This document shows, piece after piece, positions 24,695-36,049 of a stretch of 64,000 bases of DNA. The notes under the pieces were generated by a model. It ran no database searches and had not been told where the DNA came from. It saw only the letters and a list, made by a program, of their open reading frames with translations. A program made the translations under genes and the position numbers. How positions within the stretch are numbered: position 1 is the stretch's first letter; each line of letters begins with the position of its first letter. The DNA is taken from assembly GCF_000379125.1 (NCBI RefSeq), contig NZ_KB900626.1, positions 1,800,723 to 1,864,722 of the forward strand, read 5' to 3'. This DNA is from Methylosinus sp. LW4 (GTDB lineage Bacteria > Pseudomonadota > Alphaproteobacteria > Rhizobiales > Beijerinckiaceae).

Positions 24695-25801
24695 GTGACA
24701 ATCTCATCCTCGCGACCGGGTTTGCGCGACGCCCCGGGGGAAATCGAAGTCGAGCGCGCCATCGCCGAAATCCGCGCCGGACGGCCGATCATTCTGCATG
24801 AGAATGGAGAGCGCATCCTCGCTCTCGCCGCCGAGGCGCTCGACTCCTTCTATTGCGAGAGCTTCGAACGTCTCGGCCGCGCCGACGCGCGCCTTGCCCT
24901 CTCTGGGCCGCGCTTGCGCCGCCTCGGCGCGCAGCGTCGCGAGGCCGGCGCCGTCGCCATGCCCGCGCTGGACGCCGCCCGGGCGCATGCGCTGGCATTC
25001 GATTCCGACGCGCGGCTCGACGCGCCCGCCGCCGCGCTCTCCGCGCTCGAGGAATGCGCTTTGGAACTGATGCGCCTCGCGCAAGTGCTTCCCGCGGCGA
25101 TCATCGCCGGCGCGTCGGGCGCCGAGGCCGTTTTCGCGCGCCCGCTCGAGGCCGCCCGCGCCAATGTCGTCGCCTATCGCCCCGCCCGCCTCGCGGCGCT
25201 GCGCATCGTCTCTCGCGCGCGCGTGCCGCTGGAGGGCGCGCCGGACAGCGAATTCGTCGTCTTTCGCGGCGGCGAAGGATTACGCGATCAGGTGGCGATC
25301 GTCATCGGCGCGCCGAATTTCGCGCGGCCCGTGAATGTGCGCCTGCATTCGGCCTGCCTCACCGGCGATCTCTTCGGCAGCCTCAAATGCGATTGCGGCG
25401 ATCAATTGCGCTATACGGCGCGCTTCATGGCGGAGAATGGCGGCGGCGTGCTGCTCTATCTCGATCAGGAGGGCCGCGGCAACGGGCTCGCCAACAAGAT
25501 TCGCGCCTATGACCTCCAGGCGCGCGGCTTCGACACCTACGACGCCGACGAGACGCTGGGATTCGACAATGACCAGCGCCGCTTCTCCTTCGCCGCCGAA
25601 ATGCTGAAGCTGCTCGGCGCGCGCCGCGTGCAGGTGCTCACCAATAATCCCGAGAAGATCGACGCGCTCACGCAGGGCGGTCTCGAGGTGGTCGCCGACC
25701 AGCGCATAATGGGGCGCCGAAACACCCATAATGTCCGCTATTTGGCCGCCAAGCGCGACAAGGCGGGACATCTCATCGACCTCGACCGCGCCCCCGCCTG
25801 A
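24695..25801 (+). CDS. ribA: GTP cyclohydrolase II with N-terminal extra domain
   Basis: RibA starts riboflavin synthesis by opening GTP with release of formate and pyrophosphate. In the 368-aa product the C-terminal GTP cyclohydrolase II domain (about 165-360) has zinc cysteines C-x10-C-x-C in ACLTGDLFGSLKCDCGDQ (221-234), catalytic DQEGRGNGLANKI and the C-terminal VLTNNPEKI. The first 150 residues are Ala/Arg-rich and do not show clear DHBP-synthase motifs, so this looks like the RibA with degenerate N-domain known in Hyphomicrobiales. The GTG at 24695 is chosen because CGGAGG lies 4 bases upstream; the ATG at 24641 has none. I saw no FMN riboswitch upstream. Confidence 0.88.
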   Translation: MTISSSRPGLRDAPGEIEVERAIAEIRAGRPIILHENGERILALAAEALDSFYCESFERLGRADARLALSGPRLRRLGAQRREAGAVAMPALDAARAHALAFDSDARLDAPAAALSALEECALELMRLAQVLPAAIIAGASGAEAVFARPLEAARANVVAYRPARLAALRIVSRARVPLEGAPDSEFVVFRGGEGLRDQVAIVIGAPNFARPVNVRLHSACLTGDLFGSLKCDCGDQLRYTARFMAENGGGVLLYLDQEGRGNGLANKIRAYDLQARGFDTYDADETLGFDNDQRRFSFAAEMLKLLGARRVQVLTNNPEKIDALTQGGLEVVADQRIMGRRNTHNVRYLAAKRDKAGHLIDLDRAPA

Positions 25802-25844
25802 CGCAAAAGGCCGGGAGCGCGCCTCCGAATATGTTGATTATTCC

Positions 25845-25857
25845 TATATTCAATATA
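25845..25857. promoter_or_regulatory. AT-rich palindrome upstream of RND operon
   Basis: TATATT-C-AATATA lies in an AT-rich island (about 25828-25865), 87 bases before the adaptor start. It is a candidate operator or -10 region for the efflux operon; no regulator gene is adjacent. Confidence 0.35.
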
Positions 25858-25943
25858 TCCTTATCCAAGAACCGTCGGCGCGGCGGCGGTCACGATGGCG
25901 TGCGCGCCGACGCACAATGCGATTCTCGCGGAGTTTCGACGAA

Positions 25944-27197
25944 ATGAGTTCCGATCTGACCGAAGCCGCCCCTCCTTTCATCGGAGCGGCGAGACGCTTC
26001 CTGCCGCGTCGGAACGCCACCCGCTGGATCGCCGCTGGCCTCGTCGGCGCGGTCGCGCTCGGCGCGTGGCGCTATTGGGCCGCCGAAACGCCTGCGGCTC
26101 CCACGCCCGGCCGCGGCCCCGCCGTCGCCGTCGCGGTCGCCGAAATCACGCGCGGGGACTTTCCGGTCGTCTTCTCCGGGCTCGGCACAGTGACCGCCTC
26201 CGCGACATCGGTGGTGAAAGCGCAGGTGTCCGGCCCGCTGGTGGAGGTGCGCTACAAGGAGGGCCAGATCGTCAAGGCCGGCGACATTCTCGCGCGCATA
26301 GACCCACGGCCTTTCGATCTCGCCGTGGCGCAGGCGCAGGCCCAGCTGCAGAAGGACGAGGCGCTGCTGCAGAACGCCGAGCGCGATCTCGCCCGCTACG
26401 AGCTGCTGCGCACGAAGGTGAAGGACAGCGTCTCCGGCCAGCAGCTCGACACGCAGCGCGCGCTCATCGGCCAATATCGCGCCGCCGTCGAGATGGACCG
26501 CGCGCAGGTCGGACAGGCGAAATTGAATCTCAGCTACGCCGATATCGCCGCGCCGATCGACGGCCGCATCGGCCTGCGCCTCGTCGACCCGGGCAATATC
26601 GTTCAGACCAATGATCAGAACGGCATAGCGGTGGTGACGCGGCTCTCGCCGATCACGGTGATCTTCACTCTGCCGGAGGTGAGGCTGCAGAGCGTGCTGA
26701 AGCGTTTTCGCTCCGGCGAGGCGCTGGCCGTCGTCGCCTATGACCACGAGCATTCGCAGGCGCTCGCGCATGGCGTTCTCTATGCGATCGACAATCAGAT
26801 CGACGCGACCTCCGGCACGGTGAAGCTGCGCGCCGAATTCTCCAATGAGGACGAGAAGCTCTACCCAAATCAATTCGTCAACGCCGAATTGACGGTGGAG
26901 ACGCTGCTCAATGTCACGCTCGCCCCGGCGCCCGCGATTCAGCGCGGCGCCAAAGGGCCTTTCGTCTATGTGCTGGAGAACGACGACAAGGTCGCCGTGA
27001 AGCCGGTGCGGATCGGCCCCAGCGACGGCGAGCGCGCGGTGATCGAAGGCGGCCTCACGCCCGGCCAGCGCGTGGTGGTGGAAGGCGTGGACAAGCTGCG
27101 CGACGGCGCCAAGGCGACGCTCGCCGCCGGGCCGGGCGCGGAGAAGAAATCCCCGCCAGCCGAGGGACGTCGTCCAGAAAAAGCCCCCGCGCCGTGA
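25944..27197 (+). CDS. mdtA: RND efflux periplasmic adaptor (MdtA-like)
   Basis: This is a membrane-fusion protein of a tripartite RND pump (417 aa). An inner-membrane anchor (about residues 27-45) is followed by the barrel-sandwich half motif [28 protein letters not shown], a helical hairpin ([25 protein letters not shown]) and the second half motif [19 protein letters not shown]. It links the pump to an outer-membrane channel. The ATG at 25944 follows CGGAG; an upstream ATG at 25917 has no Shine-Dalgarno. The stop is 10 bases before the first pump gene. Confidence 0.9.
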   Translation: MSSDLTEAAPPFIGAARRFLPRRNATRWIAAGLVGAVALGAWRYWAAETPAAPTPGRGPAVAVAVAEITRGDFPVVFSGLGTVTASATSVVKAQVSGPLVEVRYKEGQIVKAGDILARIDPRPFDLAVAQAQAQLQKDEALLQNAERDLARYELLRTKVKDSVSGQQLDTQRALIGQYRAAVEMDRAQVGQAKLNLSYADIAAPIDGRIGLRLVDPGNIVQTNDQNGIAVVTRLSPITVIFTLPEVRLQSVLKRFRSGEALAVVAYDHEHSQALAHGVLYAIDNQIDATSGTVKLRAEFSNEDEKLYPNQFVNAELTVETLLNVTLAPAPAIQRGAKGPFVYVLENDDKVAVKPVRIGPSDGERAVIEGGLTPGQRVVVEGVDKLRDGAKATLAAGPGAEKKSPPAEGRRPEKAPAP

Positions 27198-27207
27198 GCG
27201 CCCGCCA

Positions 27208-30200
27208 ATGAGCGTCGATATTTCCCGCCCCTTCATCGAGCGTCCCGTCGCCACCACTCTGCTGATGGCGGCGATCTTCCTCGCCGGCGCGATCGGCTTT
27301 CGGCTCCTGCCCGTCTCGGCGCTGCCGCAGATCGACTATCCGACGATAGAGGTGCGCACCTTCTATCCCGGCGCCAGCCCGGAGGTGATGGCGGCGACCA
27401 TCACCGCGCCGCTCGAGCGCCAGCTCGGGCAAATGCCCGGCCTCACGCAGATCGCCTCGACGAGCTCCGGCGGCGCCTCGATCATCACGCTGCAATTCAA
27501 TTTGAAGCTCTCGCTGGATTTCGCCGAGCAGCAGGTGCAGGCGGCGATCAACGCCGCGCAGAGCTTTCTGCCGACCGACCTGCCGGCGCCGCCGATCTAC
27601 GCCAAGATCAATCCGGCCGACGCGCCGGTTCTCACCCTCGCGCTGCGCTCCAAGACGCTGCCGCTGACCGAGGTGCAGGATCTCGCCGACAGCCGCATCG
27701 CGCAAAAGATATCGCAGCTCTCCGGCGTCGGCCTCGTCAGCGTCTCCGGCGGCAATCGCCCGGCGGTGGTGGTGCGCGCCAATCCGTCGAAGCTCGCGGC
27801 CCACGCCTTGTCGCTCGAAGATTTGCGCTCCGTCATCTCCAACGCCAATGTCAATCTTCCCAAGGGCAATATCGACGGCCGCACGCAGCAATTCGCGATC
27901 GACGCCAATGACCAGATCCGCAACGCCAAGGATTATGAAGGCCTCGTCGTCGCCTATCGCAATGGCGGACCGGTGCGGCTCGCCGACGTCGCCGAGGTGA
28001 CGCCGGGCGCGGAGAATCGCGAGCTCGGCGCCTGGACCGATCTCGAGCCGGCGATCATCGTCAATGTGCAGCGCCAGCCCGGCGCCAATGTCATCGCCGT
28101 CGTCGATCAGATCAAGACGCTGCTGCCGGCGCTCTCCGCCTCGCTGCCCGCAGCAATCGATCTCGCCGTGCTCAGCGACCGCACCACGGCGATCCGCGCC
28201 TCCATCCATGATGTGGAGATCGAGCTGCTCTTTTCCATCGCGCTCGTCGTCGCGGTCATCTTTCTCTTTCTGCGCAGCCCGCGCGCCACGATCATTCCGA
28301 GCGTCGCCGTGCCTTTGTCGCTCATCGGCGCGCTAGCGGCCATGTATCTGCTCGGCTACAGCCTCAATAATCTCACGCTGATGGCGCTCACCATCGCGAC
28401 GGGCTTCGTCGTGGACGACGCCATTGTGATGATCGAGAACATCTCTCGCTACATAGAGAAGGGCGAGACGCCGCTGTCCGCCGCGCTCATCGGCGCGCGC
28501 GAGATCGGCTTCACCATCGTCTCGCTGACGATCTCGCTCATCGCCGTGCTCATCCCTTTGCTGTTCATGAGCGATGTCGTCGGCCGCCTGTTCCGCGAAT
28601 TCGCGGTGACGCTCGCCGTCACCATAGTGATCTCGGCGGTGGTGTCGCTGACGCTCGCGCCCATGCTCAGCGCCAAGCTGCTGCGCGCCAATGACCTGCA
28701 TTCGCACGACGGTCCTTCGGCCGGCGGCTGGTTCGATCGGCTGATCGACGGCTATGGCGCGACCTTGCGCTTCGTGCTCGCCCATTCACGCGCGACGCTC
28801 GTCAGCTTCGTCGCCACGCTCGCGCTCACCGGCGCGCTCTACGCCGCCATCGGCAAGGGCTTCTTTCCGGTGCAGGACACGGGACTGGTGCAAGGATTTT
28901 TCGAAGGCGGACAATCGCTGAACTATGAGGCGATGACGCGCAAGCAGCTCGATCTCGTCGAGCTTCTGCTCGCCGATCCCGCCGTTTCGCGCGTCTCCTC
29001 CTATCTCGGCGTGGACGGCGTCAATCGCACGCTCAACAGCGCCCGCCTGCTGATCGAGCTGAAGCCGAAATCCGAGCGCGGATCCATTTCCGCCGTCACG
29101 CGCCGTCTGCAGGACGCCGCGCGCACCCACGCCATCGGCTCACTCTTCCTGCAGCCGGCGCAAGATCTCTCCATCGACGCCGGCGTCTCGCGCGGCGAAT
29201 ATCATTTCGCTCTGCAGGACGCCAATCCGGCCGAGCTCTCCGACTATTCCCGCCGTCTTGTCGACAAGCTATCCCTGCTGCCGCAATTTCGCGACGTCTC
29301 CTCGAGCGCGCAGGACGGCGGCCGCGCGCTCTTTGTCGAGATCGACCGCGACGCCGCCGCGCGCTACGGCATTTCCGTCGCGACGATCGACAATATTCTC
29401 TACGACGCTTTCGGCCAGCGCATCGTCTCGACACTGTTCACGCAGACCAATCAATATCGCGTGATCTTGGAGACGGCGAAGCGTGCGACATCCGGCCTCG
29501 ACACGCTCGCCGGCCTGCGCATTCCCGCCAATGGCGGACAGGAGACGCCGCTCGCCTCCATCGTGAAGATAAAAGAGATCACCGCTCCGCTTTCGATCGA
29601 TCATCTCGCGCAATTCCCCTCGACGACGATCTCCTTCAATCTCGCGCCCGGCGCCTCGCTCGGCGCGGCGATGGAGGCTCTCTCTCTCGCTCAGACGGAA
29701 ATTCAGACGCCGGCCAGCGTCATCACCGTGTTCCAGGGCGCGACCCAGGCTTTCAACGCATCATCGGTGAGCACGCTGCTGCTGATCCTCGCGGCCATCG
29801 TCACCGTCTATATCGTGCTCGGCGTGCTCTATGAGAGCTATATTCATCCGATCACGATCCTCTCGACCCTGCCCTCCGCCGGCATTGGCGCGCTGCTCGC
29901 CTTGATGCTCGCGGGCGATGATTTCTCCGTCATCGGCGTCATCGGCGTCATACTGCTCATCGGCATCGTCAAGAAGAACGCCATCATGATGATCGACTTC
30001 GCGCTGCAGGCGGAGCGCGACGACGGGCTCGCGCCGCGCGAGGCCATCTACAAGGCCTGCATATTGCGCTTTCGCCCCATATTGATGACGACCATGGCGG
30101 CGCTGCTCGGCGCCCTGCCCTTGATGCTCGGCTCCGGCGAAGGCGCGGAGCTGCGGCAGCCGCTCGGCGTCGCCATCGTCGGCGGGCTGATCTTCAGCCA

Positions 30201-30306
30201 GATTCTCACGCTCTACACGACGCCGGTGATCTATCTCGCCTTCGACTTCTGGGCGAAATCTCTGCGGCCGCGTCCGGCCCCCGTCCCCGCGCGGGAGGCG
30301 GCATGA
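27208..30306 (+). CDS. mdtB: RND efflux pump, inner-membrane subunit (MdtB-like)
   Basis: This 1032-aa proton-driven transporter has about 12 membrane segments and two large periplasmic loops. Conserved features are FPGASPEV-type porter motif ([14 protein letters not shown]), the transmembrane acidic pair in [16 protein letters not shown], the GxxxGR region [14 protein letters not shown] and the coupling Lys in [14 protein letters not shown]. MdtB and MdtC form a mixed trimer in Escherichia coli, pumping bile salts, novobiocin and similar compounds; here a second different pump gene overlaps by four bases, matching that arrangement. Substrates are unknown. Confidence 0.9.
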   Translation: MSVDISRPFIERPVATTLLMAAIFLAGAIGFRLLPVSALPQIDYPTIEVRTFYPGASPEVMAATITAPLERQLGQMPGLTQIASTSSGGASIITLQFNLKLSLDFAEQQVQAAINAAQSFLPTDLPAPPIYAKINPADAPVLTLALRSKTLPLTEVQDLADSRIAQKISQLSGVGLVSVSGGNRPAVVVRANPSKLAAHALSLEDLRSVISNANVNLPKGNIDGRTQQFAIDANDQIRNAKDYEGLVVAYRNGGPVRLADVAEVTPGAENRELGAWTDLEPAIIVNVQRQPGANVIAVVDQIKTLLPALSASLPAAIDLAVLSDRTTAIRASIHDVEIELLFSIALVVAVIFLFLRSPRATIIPSVAVPLSLIGALAAMYLLGYSLNNLTLMALTIATGFVVDDAIVMIENISRYIEKGETPLSAALIGAREIGFTIVSLTISLIAVLIPLLFMSDVVGRLFREFAVTLAVTIVISAVVSLTLAPMLSAKLLRANDLHSHDGPSAGGWFDRLIDGYGATLRFVLAHSRATLVSFVATLALTGALYAAIGKGFFPVQDTGLVQGFFEGGQSLNYEAMTRKQLDLVELLLADPAVSRVSSYLGVDGVNRTLNSARLLIELKPKSERGSISAVTRRLQDAARTHAIGSLFLQPAQDLSIDAGVSRGEYHFALQDANPAELSDYSRRLVDKLSLLPQFRDVSSSAQDGGRALFVEIDRDAAARYGISVATIDNILYDAFGQRIVSTLFTQTNQYRVILETAKRATSGLDTLAGLRIPANGGQETPLASIVKIKEITAPLSIDHLAQFPSTTISFNLAPGASLGAAMEALSLAQTEIQTPASVITVFQGATQAFNASSVSTLLLILAAIVTVYIVLGVLYESYIHPITILSTLPSAGIGALLALMLAGDDFSVIGVIGVILLIGIVKKNAIMMIDFALQAERDDGLAPREAIYKACILRFRPILMTTMAALLGALPLMLGSGEGAELRQPLGVAIVGGLIFSQILTLYTTPVIYLAFDFWAKSLRPRPAPVPAREAA

Positions 30307-33300
30307 ATCTCGCCGCGGCTGCGATCGCTCGGCCGGTCGCGACCAGCCTGCTGATGCTCGGCGTGGTGCTGGCCGGCGTTTCCGCATTCTTCCTGCTGCC
30401 GACGGCGCCGGTCCCCAATATCGATTTTCCGGTCATCTCCGTTTCCGCCTCCATGCCCGGAGCCAGTCCCGAGACGATGGCCGCCTCGGTGGCGACGCCG
30501 CTGGAGAAGAAGCTCGGCCAAATCGCCGGCGTCACCGAGATGACCTCCTCGAGCTCGCTCGGCTCGACGCGCATCTCGCTGCAATTCGATCTCGACCGCA
30601 ACATCGACGGCGCGCAGCGCGACATTCAGGCGGCGATCGCCGCGGCGCGCGCCGATCTGCCGGCGACCTTGCGCAATAATCCGACCTTCCGCACCTCCAA
30701 TCCCTCGGAAGTGCCGGTGGCGATCATCGCGCTCTTCTCGGAGCGGATGAGCTCCGGCCAGCTCTATGAGATCGCCGCCAATGTGCTGCAGCAGAAATTC
30801 GCGCAGCTCGACGGCGTCGGCCAGGTGACGGTCGGCGGCTCCTCTCTGCCCGCGGTGCGGGTGGAGCTCAATCCGCCGGCGCTGTTCGAGCATGGCGTCT
30901 CGCTCGAGGACGTGCGCGCGGCGCTCGCCTCCGCCAATTACAACAGTCCCAAAGGCGCGATAGAGGAAGGCGACGGCCGCCTCACCCTCTACGCCAATGA
31001 CCAATCGCGCCGCGCCGCCGATTATGAGGGCCTCGTCGTCGCCTATCGCAATGGCGCGACGGTGCGGCTGCGCGACATAGCGGCGGTCGAGGATTCGGTG
31101 GAGGATCTTCGCAATTTCGGCATGAGCAATGGCCGCACCGCCGTGCAGGTGCAGATTTTCCGTCAGCCCGGCGCCAATTTCGTGGAGGTGCTCGATCACA
31201 TCAAGGGGCTGATGCCGCCGCTCGCCGCAGCGCTCCCCGCCGATGTCGAGATGAGCCTCGTGCAGGATCGCACGCTGACCATCCGCACCTCGCTGCACGA
31301 GATCGGCCTGACGCTGATCGTGACCATATTTCTCGCCATCTTCATCGTCTATCTGTCGCTGAAGAACGCTCGCGCCACAATCGCGCCCAGCGTCTGCGTG
31401 CCCGTGTCGCTGATCGGCGCCTTCGGCGCGATGTATCTTCTCGACTACAGCCTCAACAATCTCTCGCTGATGGCGCTCACCATCGCGACGGGATTCATCG
31501 TCGACGACGCCATCGTCGTCGTCGAGAATGTCATGCGCCGCATAGAGGCGGGCCAGCCGGCGCGCGCGGCCGCGCTCGAGGGCGCGCGCGAGGTGGTTCC
31601 GACGCTCGTCTCCATGAGCCTGTCTCTGCTCGCCGTGTTTCTGCCCATTCTGTTCATGGGCGGCATCGTCGGCCGGCTGATGCGCGAATTCGCCATGACC
31701 TTGTCGGTGGCCATTCTCGTATCGCTCATCCTCTCGCTGACGGCGACGCCCATGCTGTGCTCGCGCGTGCTGCGCGATCACGCCGGCCCGCCGCGCTTCT
31801 TCCTGCTGCGCTGGAGCGAAAGCGCCTTTGCGACGCTGCATCGCTCCTATGTGCGCACGCTGGATGTCGCCCTGCGCTTTCCGCGCGTGACGCTCGCCGT
31901 GCTGCTCGCAACCATGGCGCTCAATTTCTATCTCTTCGATTGCGTGCCGAAGGGCTTCTTCCCGATTCAGGATTCGGGACGCATGCGCGGCGCGATCGTC
32001 GCCGATCAGAGCGTCTCCTTCCCAGTGATGAAGGAAAAGCTCGAGCAATTCGTCGCCATCCTCACCTCCGATCCCGGCATATCCTCGGCGACCGGCAGCA
32101 TAGGCGGCGGCTTCAGCCCCGGCGGCGCGATCAATGTCGCCGAATTGCTCGTCACCTTGAAGCCGCTCGCCGAGCGCAAGGTCTCCGCCGATGCGATCAT
32201 GGCGCGGCTGCGGCCCAAGCTCGCGCGCATCAGCGGGGCGAGCATGTTCTTGCAATCCGCGCAGGACATACGCATGGGCGGCAGGCCCAGCAACGCAATG
32301 TTCCAATATACGCTGCTCGCCGACGAGCTCGACGATCTGCGCCTCTATGCGCCGCGCATCGTCGAGATTCTCCGGCGCGGCGGCGCGCTGCTCGACGTCA
32401 GCTCGGATCAGCAGGACAAAGGCCTGCGCAGCGATGTGATGATCGATCGCGCCAAGGCGGCGCGCCTCGGCCTCACGACGAGCGCCGTCGACAACACGCT
32501 CTACGACGCCTTCGGCCAGCGGCAGGTGTCGACCATCTTCGAGCCGCTCAATCAATATCATGTGGTGATGGAATCGGCGCCGCAGTTTCGCGACACTCTG
32601 GCGGCGCTCGACAATCTCTATATCGGCGCCAATCCGCGCGCGGCGAGCCGCGTATTCTCGGCGCGCGATCTCGGCAGCCCGGGCAGCGCGGTGAATGTGG
32701 CGACGCAGCCCATGGTGCCCTTCTCTTCCTTCTCGCAATTCGCGGAAGGGGTGACGCCGCTGCAGGTCAATCATCAGGGCCATTTCGCCGCGATCACCAT
32801 CTCCTTCAATCTGGCGCCGGGAAAATCGCTGCGCGACGCCGCCGAGGCGATCAAGGACGCAATGGCGAAAGCCGGCGCGCCGGCGACGCTGCAGGGCGTC
32901 TTCGCCGGAACCGCCGCCGGCTATCAGGAAGCGCTCGCCAATCAGCCGATCATGATCGCCGCGGCGTTGGCGGCGGTCTATATCGTGCTCGGCATTCTCT
33001 ATGAGAGCTTCCTGCATCCACTGACCATATTGTCCACTCTGCCCTCGGCCGGCGTCGGCGCCTTTCTCGCCCTGCTCGGCTGCGGCGCAGAGCTCAGCAT
33101 CATCGCCATGATCGGCGTGCTGCTGCTCATCGGCGTCGTGAAGAAAAACGCCATTATTCTCGTCGATTTCGCGCTCGAGGCGACGCGGCGCGGGCTCTCG
33201 TCCAGGGAAGCGATCCGCGAGGCCTGCGTCGCGCGCTTCCGTCCCATTCTCATCACCACGCTCGTCGCCTTGTTCGGCGCGCTGCCGCTGGCGCTCGGCA

Positions 33301-33512
33301 CGGGCGAAGGCGCGGAGATGCGTCGCCCGCTCGGCATCGCCATCGTCGGCGGCCTGCTGGTGAGCCAGGTGTTGACGCTCTACACGACGCCGGTGGTGTT
33401 CCTCTACATAGACACGCTGCGGTCCCGCATCAACGCAGGGGCGTCGTTCTGGAGCGCCTTTCGCAGAAGGCGCGCGAGCGATGCGCCTGTCCCGGCGCTA
33501 CGCCGTGGCTAG
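30303..33512 (+). CDS. mdtC: RND efflux pump, second inner-membrane subunit (MdtC-like)
   Basis: This 1069-aa RND transporter begins at an ATGA overlap with the previous pump gene. It has [25 protein letters not shown], the acidic pair in [16 protein letters not shown] and the Lys of [14 protein letters not shown]. It is clearly a different sequence from its partner, not a recent duplicate, as expected for MdtB/MdtC. No outer-membrane channel gene follows, so a TolC-like protein encoded elsewhere is required. The last four bases overlap the converging TauE gene. Confidence 0.9.
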   Translation: MNLAAAAIARPVATSLLMLGVVLAGVSAFFLLPTAPVPNIDFPVISVSASMPGASPETMAASVATPLEKKLGQIAGVTEMTSSSSLGSTRISLQFDLDRNIDGAQRDIQAAIAAARADLPATLRNNPTFRTSNPSEVPVAIIALFSERMSSGQLYEIAANVLQQKFAQLDGVGQVTVGGSSLPAVRVELNPPALFEHGVSLEDVRAALASANYNSPKGAIEEGDGRLTLYANDQSRRAADYEGLVVAYRNGATVRLRDIAAVEDSVEDLRNFGMSNGRTAVQVQIFRQPGANFVEVLDHIKGLMPPLAAALPADVEMSLVQDRTLTIRTSLHEIGLTLIVTIFLAIFIVYLSLKNARATIAPSVCVPVSLIGAFGAMYLLDYSLNNLSLMALTIATGFIVDDAIVVVENVMRRIEAGQPARAAALEGAREVVPTLVSMSLSLLAVFLPILFMGGIVGRLMREFAMTLSVAILVSLILSLTATPMLCSRVLRDHAGPPRFFLLRWSESAFATLHRSYVRTLDVALRFPRVTLAVLLATMALNFYLFDCVPKGFFPIQDSGRMRGAIVADQSVSFPVMKEKLEQFVAILTSDPGISSATGSIGGGFSPGGAINVAELLVTLKPLAERKVSADAIMARLRPKLARISGASMFLQSAQDIRMGGRPSNAMFQYTLLADELDDLRLYAPRIVEILRRGGALLDVSSDQQDKGLRSDVMIDRAKAARLGLTTSAVDNTLYDAFGQRQVSTIFEPLNQYHVVMESAPQFRDTLAALDNLYIGANPRAASRVFSARDLGSPGSAVNVATQPMVPFSSFSQFAEGVTPLQVNHQGHFAAITISFNLAPGKSLRDAAEAIKDAMAKAGAPATLQGVFAGTAAGYQEALANQPIMIAAALAAVYIVLGILYESFLHPLTILSTLPSAGVGAFLALLGCGAELSIIAMIGVLLLIGVVKKNAIILVDFALEATRRGLSSREAIREACVARFRPILITTLVALFGALPLALGTGEGAEMRRPLGIAIVGGLLVSQVLTLYTTPVVFLYIDTLRSRINAGASFWSAFRRRRASDAPVPALRRG

Positions 33513-34294
33513 CGCGTCATGATCTGCGAGTTGAACAGCGTGTAGGCGGCGACGGCGAAAACGACGATCGCGAAGGCGATGGTGAGCTGTCCGGTGTTCT
33601 TGGAGAGGCACCGCGCCAATGCCGCGCCCATCAGCGTTCCCATCGCGCCGCTGCAGATGATGACGATGGCGAGCAGCCAATCGATGAGGCCGGAGAACGC
33701 ATAGGTCGCCGCCGTCGTCATGCCGAAAACGGTGACGGCGACGAGCGACGTGCCGACGGCGTTGATCATCGGCATTCCCGTCGAGCCGACGAGGCCCGGC
33801 ACGACGAGCACGCCGCCGCCTATGCCGAAAAAGCCCGAGAACAGCCCGGTGACGAGTCCGAAGGAGGCGACGCGCGGCGCACGGTCCAGCGTGCATTCGA
33901 CAGTTGCGTCGCCTGCGGCGCGGCGACCGCGGAGCATCATCACGCCGGTCATGATCATCGCTAGCGCAAAGAGAAACAGCAGGCGCTGTCCGTCGAAGCT
34001 CTTACCGATCGTCGAGCCGACGACGGCCCCCAACATTCCGGCGGCGGCGTATATGCCGCCGCAGCGCCATTTAACAGAGCCGTTGCGCGCATGGCTCCAC
34101 AGGCTGAAGGCCGCATTGACGGCGACAGCGAATGCGCTGGTGCCGATGGCGACATGCGGATCCTTCATGCCGACGACATAGACCAGCAGCGGCACGGCGA
34201 GCACCGAGCCGCCGCCGCCGATGAGTCCGAGCGTGAAGCCGATGGCCGCGCCGCATCCGGCGCCGATGAGATATTGAACGAGCTCGAGATGCAC
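33509..34294 (-). CDS. TauE/SafE-family membrane exporter (sulfite/sulfur compound)
   Basis: The 261-aa integral membrane protein has two TauE repeats: GFTLGLIGGGGSVLAVPLLVYV near the start and GLFSGFFGIGGGVLVVPGLVG after residue 145, with about eight hydrophobic segments. Family members export sulfite or related sulfur anions. It starts with GTG (34294), preceded by GGAGGG, ten bases after the stop of the DUF442-SQR gene, and is the last gene of the sulfide operon. In BigR-type operons a TauE-like permease is a regular component, supporting sulfite export here. Confidence 0.9.
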   Translation of the reverse strand: MHLELVQYLIGAGCGAAIGFTLGLIGGGGSVLAVPLLVYVVGMKDPHVAIGTSAFAVAVNAAFSLWSHARNGSVKWRCGGIYAAAGMLGAVVGSTIGKSFDGQRLLFLFALAMIMTGVMMLRGRRAAGDATVECTLDRAPRVASFGLVTGLFSGFFGIGGGVLVVPGLVGSTGMPMINAVGTSLVAVTVFGMTTAATYAFSGLIDWLLAIVIICSGAMGTLMGAALARCLSKNTGQLTIAFAIVVFAVAAYTLFNSQIMTR

Positions 34295-34304
34295 CCGGCC
34301 CTCC

Positions 34305-35996
34305 TCATTCCGCGGGCTGCTCGCGTCTTTCGATCATATGCGGGGCGCAGAGCCATTCCTGGCCCTTGAGCATGGCGCGCCAATAGATCGGCGGCAGCAG
34401 CCGCTCCTTCAGGAACCACGCCGCGCGCGACGGACGTGTGCCGTCAATCAGCCATTTGGGGAAGCTCGGCAGCAGCCTGCCGCCATAGCCGAACTCGGCC
34501 AGCACGATCTTGCCGCGCTCCACCGTGAGCGGACAGGAGCCATAGCCGTCATAGCCGACATGCGGCGCCTCGCCGTCGAGCACAGAGAGCACATTGATGG
34601 CGACGACCGGCGCCTGCTTGCGCGCAGCGGCGGCCGTCTTGGCGTTGGTCGTCGCTATCGCGTCGCCGAGCGCGAAGACATTGCCGTAGCGCGTATGGCG
34701 CAGCGACTCGGGATCGACGGCGATGAAGCCGGTCTCGCCGGCCAGCGGACTTTTGGCGACGAAATCGGGCGCGCGCTGCGGCGGCACGGCGTGCATCATC
34801 GCGAAATCGCGCTGCACGCGCACCACGGCGCCATTGGCGTCCTTCTCCTCGAAGGTCGCGATCTTGGCCGGCCCATCGACGGCGACGAGCTTGGATTCGA
34901 AGCGCAGATCGATTCCGTAGCGCTTCACATATTCCATCAGCGCCGGCACATAGGCCGGCACGCCGAACAACGCGGCGCCGGCGTTGTGAAACTCGACCTC
35001 GATGTTCGACAGCGCGCCGGCGCGCCGCCAGGCGTCGCAGGAGAGATACATGGCCTTTTGCGGCGCGCCCGCGCATTTGATGGGAATCGGGGGCTGCGTG
35101 AACAGCGCGCGTCCGCCGCGCAGAGTCTGCGCGAGATAATGCGTGTAGGGCGCGAGATCGGCGCGGTAATTTGAGGTGACGCCATTGCGGCCGAGCGTCT
35201 CGACGAGGCCGGGAATGGCGTCCCAATCGAGCTTTATGCCGGGCGAGGCGATGAGAGCGCGATAGCGCAGCCGCGCGCCATCGTCGAGAATGACCTCATC
35301 GGAATCGGGCGCGAATTCGGCGACGGATTTCTTGATCCAGACCGCCCTGTCCGGCATCACCGAGGCCATCGGACGCTTCGTCACTTCCGGCTTGAACACG
35401 CCGGCGCCGACGAGGGTGAAGCCGGGCTGATAATAGTGAAATTCGGCCGGCTCGACGATGGCGATGGAGAGCGAGGGCCGGCGCTTCAACAGGCTCGCCG
35501 CCGCGGCGACGCCGCCGCTGCCGCCGCCGACGATCACCACATCATAGGAACCCGGACCGCGGTCGCCCGCGGGCGTGCCGCCGCGCGCAATGATGCGCGT
35601 CTTCCACGGCTCGAGATCGACTCTGGCCTCTTTCGCCGCCGCGAGCACCGCCTCGGCGCCGAGCGGCATGGCCTGAGACAGCGCCCAAAATGCGCTCGCG
35701 CGCCGGCCGCTCTTGCAATAGCCGAGCGCGGGACCGCCGGCGGTCGCGAGCGCGCCAGCGAAATCGGCGACGGACGCATCGTCTATATTCGAGGGCGTCA
35801 CCGGAACATGCCTCGCCGAAAGACCATGCTTCGCCGCCCATTCGGCGACGTCGCGGAAATTGGGCTGGCCCGGCTCCTCATCATCGGGACGACAATCGAT
35901 GACGAGACGAAAGCCGTCGCGCGCGGCGCGCTCGACATCGGCTTCGGAAATCTGGGGGGAAACAGAAAAAGCGGACGATAATCTCGTGAAGCTCAT
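34305..35996 (-). CDS. sqr: DUF442 (PTP-like) domain fused to sulfide:quinone oxidoreductase
   Basis: This 563-aa fusion has, at residues 1-115, the DUF442/PTP-like domain with the loop LGYCKSGRRAS (Cys94, Arg98), thought to act as a sulfur transferase. From 150 on is a flavoprotein with the FAD loop VVIVGGGSGGVAAA and both catalytic cysteines of type II sulfide:quinone oxidoreductase: Cys308 in KCAGAPQK and Cys488 in GYGSCPLTV, equal to human SQOR Cys201 and Cys379. SQR oxidises H2S, passes electrons to quinone and hands sulfane sulfur to an acceptor. In Xylella Blh the DUF442 domain is instead fused to the dioxygenase. It lies between TauE and dioxygenase genes. Confidence 0.9.
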   Translation of the reverse strand: MSFTRLSSAFSVSPQISEADVERAARDGFRLVIDCRPDDEEPGQPNFRDVAEWAAKHGLSARHVPVTPSNIDDASVADFAGALATAGGPALGYCKSGRRASAFWALSQAMPLGAEAVLAAAKEARVDLEPWKTRIIARGGTPAGDRGPGSYDVVIVGGGSGGVAAAASLLKRRPSLSIAIVEPAEFHYYQPGFTLVGAGVFKPEVTKRPMASVMPDRAVWIKKSVAEFAPDSDEVILDDGARLRYRALIASPGIKLDWDAIPGLVETLGRNGVTSNYRADLAPYTHYLAQTLRGGRALFTQPPIPIKCAGAPQKAMYLSCDAWRRAGALSNIEVEFHNAGAALFGVPAYVPALMEYVKRYGIDLRFESKLVAVDGPAKIATFEEKDANGAVVRVQRDFAMMHAVPPQRAPDFVAKSPLAGETGFIAVDPESLRHTRYGNVFALGDAIATTNAKTAAAARKQAPVVAINVLSVLDGEAPHVGYDGYGSCPLTVERGKIVLAEFGYGGRLLPSFPKWLIDGTRPSRAAWFLKERLLPPIYWRAMLKGQEWLCAPHMIERREQPAE

Positions 35997-36049
35997 GACG
36001 ATGCGTTTCCTCTTTTTTCTTCGCTTTTTTTGTGTGTCGGCGGGCGGCG

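Noticed and set aside
30231..33017. Long - strand open frame opposite the MdtC-like gene
   Set aside because: Shadow of the RND pump gene; low-complexity Arg/His-rich translation and no start context.
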